From positions 1 through 64,000 of the forward strand of contig CAAGLB010000138.1 in NCBI GenBank assembly GCA_900770635.1: a stretch of 64,000 nucleotides of DNA, read 5' to 3'. The notes beneath the pieces were generated by a model. That model had not been told where the DNA came from. It ran no database searches and saw only the letters and a list, made by a program, of their open reading frames with translations. The DNA is from an uncultured Alistipes sp. GTDB taxonomy: Bacteria > Bacteroidota > Bacteroidia > Bacteroidales > Rikenellaceae. The position numbers and the translations under genes are program-made. This document shows positions 8,690-15,430 of the stretch, in pieces; positions within the stretch are counted from its first letter, which is position 1, and each line of letters begins with the position of its first letter.

Positions 8690-9028
8690 TTAAGCGACAG
8701 GAGGCGCACGTAGCGAGGCTGTGTTCGACAAGTGCGAACATGAACAGCTATATTTATATATATTAGGTGTAAACTCTCGCACATAGTCGCATGGCTCAAC
8801 AACGACACACTCCGAGAGGAGCATATCGGCACGTGACACACGGCTGATTACATCGAGTTGCGCAAGGCTATGAGAGTGCGATTCGGGATTACCGCTAAAT
8901 GGGTGGGAGTGGGCAATGGTATGGCCCTCGACATTGTGCTTATGTATAAATAGCGTGCTGCTGCCGATGTTGAATAACACCAGCACAAGTAGCAATAGGC
9001 TAAATATATCTCTCTTACGTAGTTGCAC
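8690..9028 (-). CDS. Small His-rich exported or membrane-anchored protein
   Basis: 112 residues. An N-terminal hydrophobic stretch (residues ~8-25, SLLLLVLVLFN) is followed by a histidine-rich segment HKHNVEGHTIAHSHPF and a second HSHS cluster. The tail is Cys- and Ser-containing and ends LRAPPVA. The start appears to be GTG at 9026-9028. Small His-rich proteins ahead of TonB receptors occur in Bacteroidota and suggest binding of Zn, Cu or another transition metal, but no function is proven. It has its own promoter, and 130 bp separate it from the receptor gene. Confidence 0.7.
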   Translation of the reverse strand: MQLRKRDIFSLLLLVLVLFNIGSSTLFIHKHNVEGHTIAHSHPFSGNPESHSHSLAQLDVISRVSRADMLLSECVVVEPCDYVREFTPNIYKYSCSCSHLSNTASLRAPPVA

Positions 9029-9047
9029 AATAGATTGTTTTGCGCGG

Positions 9048-9055
9048 CAAAGATA
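9048..9055 (-). promoter_or_regulatory. -7 promoter element of the His-rich protein gene
   Basis: TATCTTTG on the minus strand, about 20 bp before the GTG start at 9028. The 5' leader would be only ~10-15 nt. Confidence 0.65.
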
Positions 9056-9057
9056 AT

Positions 9058-9216
9058 AAAAAAAGTGAAAAGCGAAAAACGAGAGGTGAAAAGTAAGGTA
9101 AAACTCGCTGAAAGGGGAAGAAAGGGAGAATAGGGAATTTAGGGAATTTAGGGAGGAGTATCACTAATATCCTTAAGTTCCCTAATCTCATTAAATTCTC
9201 TAAATTCACTAATCAA
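9058..9216. repeat. Nine-base-periodic inverted array, copy 1
   Basis: The left arm is a run of degenerate 9-mers with GGGA/AATTTAGGG phasing (for example GAATTTAGG twice, 9128-9150). The right arm is the reverse-complement type (CTAATCTCATTAAATTCTC...). Together they could fold into a long imperfect hairpin. Similar arrays occur at 35228-35395 and 38610-38785. No protein is encoded. It fills most of the gap between the His-rich gene and rpsA. Confidence 0.6.
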
Positions 9217-9237
9217 CCACCTCAATCAGCGAGATAG

Positions 9238-9365
9238 ATTTCTTGTTAGAAGGGTTGCAGATGTGGCCTTGACATGAAAAAGCCACCGATGGGTAGTACT
9301 TGATGTACGTCCCATTGGTGGCTTTGATTGAAAGGGCGCAGATGCGCCCTTATCACAAGAAATTA
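9238..9365 (-). repeat. Stop-codon-adjacent palindromic element, copy A
   Basis: A 128-bp element with terminal inverted repeats ATTTCTTGTTAGA / TTATCACAAGAAAT. Inside are a GGGCGC-AGAT-GCGCCC hairpin and a large hairpin GCCACCGATGGG...CCCATTGGTGGC, whose loop holds GTAC-TTGAT-GTAC. On the minus strand the large stem is followed by a T run, so it can terminate rpsA. The right end TAATTT directly follows the rpsA stop codon (9366-9368). Related copies are at 11856, 35518, 38810, 38937 and 45506. Confidence 0.85.
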
Positions 9366-11150
9366 TTATTTCTTCTCCATCTGAGCCTTCAACTCAGCCA
9401 AACCTGCGATGTCGCCCAAGGTGGTCTTCTCAACCTGAGCGTTGATCTTCTTAACAGTTGACTTAGTTGCGTCAGCAGCAGCACGACGCTCTGCCTTCTC
9501 AGCAGCTACAGCCTCACGCTTTGCCTCCTCGAAAAGACGGCTGTGTGAAAGAGTGATGCGCTTAGTAGCCTTAGAGAACTCCAACACCTTGAACTCAGCC
9601 TTCTCGCCAGCCTTCAAAGTAGAACCATCCTCCTTTACAGCGTGACGTGCTGGGCAGAAGCCCTCGATGTTCTCGCCGAGTGATACAACAACACCCTTGT
9701 CGTTAGCCTCAGTTACAGTACCCTCGTGAACAGAGTCAACACCGAACTGGCTCTCAAAGCCGTTCCATGGGTTCTCCTCGAGCTGCTTGTGACCGAGTGA
9801 AAGACGACGGTTATCCTTGTTGATGTCAAGAACAACTACCTCAAGCTCAGCGCCAATCTGAGTGAACTCTGATGGGTGCTTAACCTTCTTAGTCCAAGAG
9901 AGGTCAGAGATGTGTACAAGACCCTCGATGCCGTCCTCGATCTCAACAAATACGCCGAAGTTAGAGAAGTTGCGAACACGTGCAGTGCACTTTGTGCCAG
10001 CAGGATACTTCTTCTCGATCTCAGCCCATGGATCTGGAGTAAGCTGCTTAACGCCCAAAGACATCTTGCGCTCCTCGCGGTCGAGTGTAAGAACTACAGC
10101 CTCAACCTCGTCACCAACCTTCATGAACTCCTGTGCAGAGCGCAATGGCTGGCTCCATGACATCTCAGATACGTGGATAAGGCCCTCAACACCTGGAGCA
10201 ATCTCAACGAATGCACCGTAGTCAGCCATAACCACTACCTTACCCTTAACCTTGTCACCTACCTTAAGCTCTGATGAGAGAGCCTCCCATGGGTGAGCAG
10301 TAAGCTGCTTCAAACCAAGAGCGATACGCTTCTTAGCCTCATCGAAGTCAAGGATAACAACCTGAAGCTTCTGATCCAAAGCTACAACCTCCTCTGGGTG
10401 GTTTACACGGCCCCATGAAAGGTCAGTGATGTGGATAAGACCATCTACGCCACCAAGGTCGATGAATACACCGTAAGTAGTGATGTTCTTAACAGTACCC
10501 TCAAGGATCTGGCCCTTCTCAAGCTTAGACATGATAACCTGCTTCTGAGCCTCGAGCTCTGCCTCGATGAGTGCCTTGTGAGATACAACAACGTTGCGGA
10601 ACTCCTGGTTGATCTTAACAACCTTGAACTCCATAGTCTTGTCAACGTATACATCGTAGTCACGGATAGGCTTAACGTCGATCTGTGAACCTGGCAAGAA
10701 TGCCTCGATGCCGAATACGTCAACGATCATACCGCCCTTAGTGCGGCACTTAACGTAACCCTTAATGATCTCGTCGTTGTTGAGAGCCTCGTTAACACGG
10801 TCCCAGCTCTTAAGCTGACGAGCCTTCTTGTGTGAGAGTGACAACTGGCCACCCTTATCCTCTACTGACTCAACGTAAACCTCAACCTTCTCGCCTACAG
10901 TCAAGTCTGGGTTGTAACGGAACTCAGTGGCTGCGATAAGGCCCTCAGACTTGTAACCGATGTTTACAGTAACCTCACGCTTGTTGATCTCGGTAACAGT
11001 ACCCTCAACAACCTCGCCTACTGCAACGTTTGACAATGTCTGACCATAAGCTGCCTCGATAGCCTCCTTCGACTGGTCGTAAACGCCAAGGTCATTCTCG
11101 AACGCATTCCAATCGAAATTCTCGTTCGCTACAATTTTGTTCTGCTCCAT
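9366..11150 (-). CDS. rpsA: 30S ribosomal protein S1
   Basis: 594 residues with six S1 RNA-binding repeats, each recognisable by VEGTVTEI, GYVKCRTKGG, LEGTVKNITTYGVFIDLGG, VKGKVVVMADYGAFVEI, CTARVRNFSNFGVFVEI and HEGTVTEANDKGVVVSL. S1 holds mRNA on the 30S subunit during initiation. The C-terminus is a Lys/Ala-rich helical tail. The gene is monocistronic. Its stop codon abuts palindromic element A, and an ~80-nt leader precedes the ATG, a place where S1 autoregulation could act. Confidence 0.97.
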   Translation of the reverse strand: MEQNKIVANENFDWNAFENDLGVYDQSKEAIEAAYGQTLSNVAVGEVVEGTVTEINKREVTVNIGYKSEGLIAATEFRYNPDLTVGEKVEVYVESVEDKGGQLSLSHKKARQLKSWDRVNEALNNDEIIKGYVKCRTKGGMIVDVFGIEAFLPGSQIDVKPIRDYDVYVDKTMEFKVVKINQEFRNVVVSHKALIEAELEAQKQVIMSKLEKGQILEGTVKNITTYGVFIDLGGVDGLIHITDLSWGRVNHPEEVVALDQKLQVVILDFDEAKKRIALGLKQLTAHPWEALSSELKVGDKVKGKVVVMADYGAFVEIAPGVEGLIHVSEMSWSQPLRSAQEFMKVGDEVEAVVLTLDREERKMSLGVKQLTPDPWAEIEKKYPAGTKCTARVRNFSNFGVFVEIEDGIEGLVHISDLSWTKKVKHPSEFTQIGAELEVVVLDINKDNRRLSLGHKQLEENPWNGFESQFGVDSVHEGTVTEANDKGVVVSLGENIEGFCPARHAVKEDGSTLKAGEKAEFKVLEFSKATKRITLSHSRLFEEAKREAVAAEKAERRAAADATKSTVKKINAQVEKTTLGDIAGLAELKAQMEKK

Positions 11151-11238
11151 AATGGAAATAAGTTTTTGCGATACAATCGCTCGTTAAAAGTTAATAAAAA
11201 TGTTCACGCCCGCTATGCGCCTGCGCATAAAAGGCCCG

Positions 11239-11246
11239 CAAAGGTA
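11239..11246 (-). promoter_or_regulatory. -7 promoter element of rpsA
   Basis: TACCTTTG on the minus strand, with a weak TTGAG -33-like site 17 bp upstream. It predicts an ~80-nt rpsA leader. Confidence 0.7.
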
Positions 11247-11330
11247 AATAAAATTTTCGGAACTCAACACCCAAACACCAACTTTTTCAAAATATTTAGC
11301 CCCCGCTCGACGTTTTTCAATAAATTTCGA

Positions 11331-11338
11331 TACCTTTG
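11331..11338 (+). promoter_or_regulatory. -7 promoter element of the small lipoprotein gene
   Basis: TACCTTTG, 46 bp before the ATG at 11385. It is divergent from the rpsA promoter 85 bp away. Confidence 0.7.
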
Positions 11339-11384
11339 CGTGGACGATTAACGATGAATTATTTAATTAAACTTATTAATAGCC

Positions 11385-11846
11385 ATGAAACTATTTAAAT
11401 ATCTTATGGGCGTAGTGCTGGCAGCAACGGTTGTATCGTGCGAGATGCCTGAGCAACAGACGCCAACGAAGTATCCCGATCTCGAAACTATCGCTAACAC
11501 GTTGTGGTATAGCGTAGATACGAAGAATCAGATATACTACGACATAAACTACTATGAGAGCACAGGCACGATGGTTGGCTACAGCAACTCACTACGCGAG
11601 GAGGAGGTGTCGAACCGCTCCTTCACATACACCTTTACGCCTGCAACAGACGACATACCAAGCATAGTAAATGTCGCATTTGACGATGGTCAGTTCTATG
11701 GCGGCTTTACTGTTCCAAAGGGCAACTTCCAGGTCAACAACGAGGATGTATATTGGATTCAGCTCTACGAGGTTGACAAAGAGGGAAATGTCATCTACGA
11801 CATATACGGCAATATGAAGTCGTCAATATTGATGTGGATGAAGTAG
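11385..11846 (+). CDS. Small lipoprotein of unknown function
   Basis: 153 residues. The lipoprotein signal has lipobox VVSC with Cys19, followed by EMPEQQ. The mature part is short, acidic and rich in Tyr and Asn with alternating beta-like segments (MVGYSNSLREEEVSNRSFTYTF), resembling small beta-sandwich lipoproteins common in Bacteroidales. No named family was recognised. It is a single gene between rpsA (divergent) and the TPR gene (convergent). Confidence 0.75.
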   Translation: MKLFKYLMGVVLAATVVSCEMPEQQTPTKYPDLETIANTLWYSVDTKNQIYYDINYYESTGTMVGYSNSLREEEVSNRSFTYTFTPATDDIPSIVNVAFDDGQFYGGFTVPKGNFQVNNEDVYWIQLYEVDKEGNVIYDIYGNMKSSILMWMK

Positions 11847-11855
11847 CAGCATCAG

Positions 11856-11966
11856 AACCGAGTGCTACACTCGACAAAAATGCCACCGATGGGTAGTACT
11901 TGACGTACGTCCCATTGGTGGCATTTTTGTTAGGGGCCGCAATCGACCTCTTATCTCGCTAAATTA
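11856..11966 (-). repeat. Stop-codon-embedded palindromic element, copy B (left end missing)
   Basis: About 111 bp. It keeps the GCCACCGATGGG...CCCATTGGTGGC hairpin and the right end CTCTTATCTCGCTAAATTA, but its left terminal repeat is absent because the convergent lipoprotein gene ends there (11846). The TAA stop of the TPR gene (11964-11966) is part of the element's terminal TAATTT. The hairpin is flanked by A/T runs and can terminate both convergent genes. Confidence 0.82.
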
Positions 11967-12938
11967 TTTTGCGGGGGCAGTAAGAGCCTGAATAGCTGCC
12001 TGAGCATTAGCCACGTTACGGCCAGCTGTCACCTTGCGGAATGCTGCAACAGCGTGGTTCTTAACCGACTCAGCATTTGCAGCGCCCTCGATCTTCTCGT
12101 TGTAGGCAACACCAATCCAGTAGTAAACATCGCTGCGGCCCTCGTCTGTTGTCTGTGCAGCAACAGCCTCGCTCTCCATAGCAATCATCTTGTCGAACTC
12201 CCTCTTGTAGTAGTGAGCCTGAAGGATAAGCTTCTGAGCCATAGCAGCATCTGCAAGCTGCTCAGCCATAGCGATGATACCATCGTAGTCCTTAGCCTGC
12301 TGGAGCTTAGCCACCTCGTTGTTGGTGTACATATCCATCTTCTCCTGAGCAGCAGCGATAGCCTCAGCAAACTTATCTGGGTTGAGCGCAGCAATCTCAG
12401 AAGCGATCTTCATACCATCCTGATACATATCGCTCTTGAAGTAGCTCTCAGCGAGGTTGAGCGCCATAGCTGTATTACGCTTATCAGCAGCATAACCCTT
12501 TGAGAATACCTCGATAGCTGTTGCATAGTCGCCAGTGTTAAATGCCTCAGCACCCTTAGCCTCGTAGCACTTACCGATAAACTGACGATTTTTGTTAGCA
12601 TTAGCTACATCGTCGAAAAGCTCAGCCTGATCAGCAGCCTGAGTAAAGTAGCCAGCTGCCTCGTCGTAGTTCTTAGCGTTGTAAGCACGACCACCAAGCA
12701 TGTTGTAGCAAGTAACGATATACTTCTTAGCCATAGCAAAAGCCTTCTCCTGGTTAGCATCTGGCTCCTCAAGATCGTAGTAGCCATTGATAACCTCATC
12801 GAACTGAGCAATAGCCTCGGTGAGCTTACCTGCCTTAGCATTTGCAGCTGCCTGCTGACAAGTTGCCAAGATGTCGGTCTGAGCAAAAAGTGATGTTGCA
12901 CCCAAAAGGGCAACAAAGGTCAATAATAGTTTTTTCAT
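11964..12938 (-). CDS. Exported TPR protein
   Basis: 324 residues with a signal peptide (MKKLLLTFVALLGATSLFAQ). The mature part is all-helical, Ala-rich and made of tetratricopeptide-like repeats (for example EAIAQFDEVINGYYDLEEP, GAEAFNTGDYATAIEVFSKG, EYKREF-type pairs). TPR proteins act as scaffolds, here in the periplasm or at the outer membrane. No partner is suggested by the neighbours. The stop codon overlaps palindromic element B. Confidence 0.85.
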   Translation of the reverse strand: MKKLLLTFVALLGATSLFAQTDILATCQQAAANAKAGKLTEAIAQFDEVINGYYDLEEPDANQEKAFAMAKKYIVTCYNMLGGRAYNAKNYDEAAGYFTQAADQAELFDDVANANKNRQFIGKCYEAKGAEAFNTGDYATAIEVFSKGYAADKRNTAMALNLAESYFKSDMYQDGMKIASEIAALNPDKFAEAIAAAQEKMDMYTNNEVAKLQQAKDYDGIIAMAEQLADAAMAQKLILQAHYYKREFDKMIAMESEAVAAQTTDEGRSDVYYWIGVAYNEKIEGAANAESVKNHAVAAFRKVTAGRNVANAQAAIQALTAPAK

Positions 12939-13052
12939 AGCTTTAGTTATAGTTTAGTTTTGTCTTTTTCTCTACAAGCGGTGTGGCTTTTTAGTCCAAA
13001 ACCAAATGCAAATTTACAAATAATTTCAGAGATTTGCACACATTTAAACCAT

Positions 13053-13514
13053 TTATTTGCGCAATGTAGCAAAAAATTCGCTCATCAGCGCCTCGCACTC
13101 CTCCTTGAGCACACCCTTTACCACCTCGGTCTTGGGGTGCATGATACGCTCGGAGTATGTAGAATAGCCACGCTTAGCGTCGGCAGCGCCATAGACCACA
13201 CGGCCTATCTGGCTCCATGCCAGCGCCCCGCCACACATCACACAAGGCTCAACTGTAACATAGAGCGTACAGTCGTTAAGATACTTACCGCCGAGCGTTG
13301 ACATAGCCGCCGTAATAGCCTGCATCTCAGCGTGTGCCGTAGCATCGCACAGCGTCTCTACAAGGTTATGACCACGACCTATAACCCTATCGCCAGCAAC
13401 AACGATAGCACCTATAGGGACCTCTCGTTTATCCAACGCACGCTCGGCCTCATTTAGTGCCATACGCATATATTTTTCGTCTTGTGAGCGACTAATATTA
13501 ATTTTTTCGGCCAT
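13053..13514 (-). CDS. tadA: tRNA-specific adenosine deaminase (A34 to inosine)
   Basis: 153 residues of the CDA fold. The zinc ligands are H61 in AHAEMQ, with the proton-shuttle E63, and C91/C94 in EPCVMCGGAL. TadA deaminates A34 of tRNA-Arg(ACG). The usual TadA length and N-terminus (MRMALNEAERAL) are present. It is divergent from aspS, with promoters only 7 bp apart. Confidence 0.93.
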   Translation of the reverse strand: MAEKINISRSQDEKYMRMALNEAERALDKREVPIGAIVVAGDRVIGRGHNLVETLCDATAHAEMQAITAAMSTLGGKYLNDCTLYVTVEPCVMCGGALAWSQIGRVVYGAADAKRGYSTYSERIMHPKTEVVKGVLKEECEALMSEFFATLRK

Positions 13515-13541
13515 TTAATTTATAATTAGGTGAAAATGTAT

Positions 13542-13549
13542 TACCTTTG
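13542..13549 (+). promoter_or_regulatory. -7 promoter element of aspS
   Basis: TACCTTTG, 43 bp before the aspS ATG. It sits back-to-back with the tadA -7 element at 13557-13564. Confidence 0.75.
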
Positions 13550-13556
13550 TGAGTTG

Positions 13557-13564
13557 CAAAGATA
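13557..13564 (-). promoter_or_regulatory. -7 promoter element of tadA
   Basis: TATCTTTG on the minus strand, 43 bp before the tadA ATG. The two divergent polymerases would compete, since each -33 region overlaps the other gene's promoter. Confidence 0.7.
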
Positions 13565-13592
13565 TGAAAAAAATCTAAAAATATAATATCGT

Positions 13593-15356
13593 ATGTACAG
13601 AACACACAACTGCGGTGAACTCCGCATTGAGAATGTCGGCCAGACAGTTACGCTTTCGGGCTGGGTACAGAAGGTGCGCAACCTTGGCGCTATGGCCTTC
13701 ATCGACCTTCGTGACCGTTATGGCATAACACAGATTACCGTTGAGGAGCACTCTGCAGAGGAGGTTAAGGCTATCGCCTCGGAGGTAGGTCGTGAGTATG
13801 TTTTGCAGGTAACAGGTAAGGTTATCGAGCGCTCGTCAAAGAACGCCAAAATAGCTACTGGCGACATCGAGATTTCGGCAACAGAGCTCAAAATATTGAA
13901 CCGTGCCGTGACACCTCCATTCACCATCGAGGAGGAGAGCGATGGCGGCGACGACCTTCGCATGAAGTATCGCTACTTGGACCTTCGTCGTCCGCCACTT
14001 CAGCGTGCTATGATCCTTCGTCACCGCATGGCGCAGGCCGTACGTCAGTTCCTCGACAAGGAGGGCTTCCTCGAGATTGAGACTCCATACCTCATCAAGT
14101 CGACACCTGAGGGCGCTCGTGACTTCATCGTGCCTTCACGCATGAACCCTAACCAGTTCTACGCACTTCCACAGTCGCCACAGACACTCAAGCAGCTATT
14201 GATGGTTGCTGGCTACGACCGCTACTTCCAGATTGTTCGTTGCTTCCGTGACGAGGACCTTCGTGCCGACCGTCAGCCAGAGTTCACACAGATCGACTGC
14301 GAGATGTCGTTCGTTGAGCAGGAGGACGTACTCGAGATCTTCGAGCGCTGGGCACGCTACATGTTCAAGGAGGTTATGGACATCGAGTTTACAGAGCCAT
14401 TCCAGCGCATGCCTTGGATCGAGGCTATGGAGAAGTATGGTTCAGATAAGCCAGACTTGCGCTTCGGCATGGAGTTCGCCGATATTACCGACTTGGCTCA
14501 TGGCCACGACTTTGTCGTGTTTGACTCAGCCAACTACGTTGTAGGTTTTGCTGCTGAGGGCTGCGCATCATATACTCGCAAGCAGATTGACGAGCTCACC
14601 GAGTTTGTTAAGCGTCCACAGGTAGGCGCTAAGGGCCTTGTGTGGATTCGTGTTGACGAGGCTGGCAACATCAAGTCATCTATCGACAAGTTCTTCTCGG
14701 CAGACGACTTGAAGACTATCGCCGAGCGTGTAGGCGCAAAGAACGGAGATATGATTTTCGTTCTCTGTGGCGAGAAGTTCAAGACACTTACTCAGCTCTG
14801 CACACTCCGTCTTGAGGTTGCTGAGCGTCTTGGCTTGCGTGATCCTAAGAAGTTCGCTCCACTATGGGTTGTTGACTTCCCAATGTTCGAGTGGGACGAG
14901 GAGACACAGCGCTTCTACGCTATGCACCACCCATTTACATCGCCAAAGCCCGAGGATGCACACCTCTTCGACACTGGCGAGCTTGGCAAGATGCGTGCTA
15001 ACGCCTACGACTTCGTATGTAACGGCACCGAGATCGGCGGTGGTTCTATCCGTATCCACGACGCTGAGCTTCAGGCTAAGGTATTCAACGCCCTCGGCTT
15101 CACACCTGAGGCTGCTGAGGAGCAGTTCGGCTTCTTGATGAATGCCTTTAAGTATGGCGCACCTCCTCATGGTGGTTTGGCATTCGGCTTCGACCGCTTG
15201 TGCTCGTTGTTCGGTGGCTCGGAGTCTATCCGTGACTACATCGCATTCCCTAAGAACAATGCTGGCCGTGATGTTATGCTCGATGGCCCATCACCAGTAG
15301 CTCAGGCACAGCTCGACGAGTTGTTCTTGGCGTTGGTAGAGCCTACCAAGGAGTAA
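13593..15356 (+). CDS. aspS: Aspartyl-tRNA synthetase
   Basis: 587 residues. An N-terminal OB-fold anticodon-binding domain (~1-110: VTLSGWVQKVRNLGAMAFIDLRD) is followed by the class II catalytic core. Motif 2 is FRDEDLRADRQPEFTQ and motif 3 is GLAFGFDRLCSLF near the C-terminus. A GAD insertion domain (~290-410) marks the bacterial type. The start is the ATG at 13593 (MYRTHNCGEL). It ends at a strong terminator. Confidence 0.97.
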   Translation: MYRTHNCGELRIENVGQTVTLSGWVQKVRNLGAMAFIDLRDRYGITQITVEEHSAEEVKAIASEVGREYVLQVTGKVIERSSKNAKIATGDIEISATELKILNRAVTPPFTIEEESDGGDDLRMKYRYLDLRRPPLQRAMILRHRMAQAVRQFLDKEGFLEIETPYLIKSTPEGARDFIVPSRMNPNQFYALPQSPQTLKQLLMVAGYDRYFQIVRCFRDEDLRADRQPEFTQIDCEMSFVEQEDVLEIFERWARYMFKEVMDIEFTEPFQRMPWIEAMEKYGSDKPDLRFGMEFADITDLAHGHDFVVFDSANYVVGFAAEGCASYTRKQIDELTEFVKRPQVGAKGLVWIRVDEAGNIKSSIDKFFSADDLKTIAERVGAKNGDMIFVLCGEKFKTLTQLCTLRLEVAERLGLRDPKKFAPLWVVDFPMFEWDEETQRFYAMHHPFTSPKPEDAHLFDTGELGKMRANAYDFVCNGTEIGGGSIRIHDAELQAKVFNALGFTPEAAEEQFGFLMNAFKYGAPPHGGLAFGFDRLCSLFGGSESIRDYIAFPKNNAGRDVMLDGPSPVAQAQLDELFLALVEPTKE

Positions 15357-15374
15357 CATACTAAGCAAAAAACT

Positions 15375-15414
15375 AAAAGAGGGTGTCCAACAAATTTTGC
15401 GGACACCCTCTTTA
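15375..15414. terminator. Bidirectional terminator aspS / GH20 (GGGTGTCC type)
   Basis: The hairpin GGGTGTCC/GGACACCC is flanked by AAAGA and TCTTT. It lies between convergent genes. Its sequence closely matches the terminator at 2396-2431, including the AACAA loop start. Confidence 0.85.
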
Positions 15415-15430
15415 TCATTCTATAATTGAC

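Noticed and set aside
8560..8841. 94-codon N-terminal extension of the TonB receptor frame
   Set aside because: It overlaps the His-rich gene and the -7 box at 8591; the signal peptide begins at the ATG at 8559.
9058..9216. Possible CRISPR array from regular short repeats
   Set aside because: The units are 9 bp and drift in sequence, there are no unique spacers of ~30 bp, and no cas genes occur.
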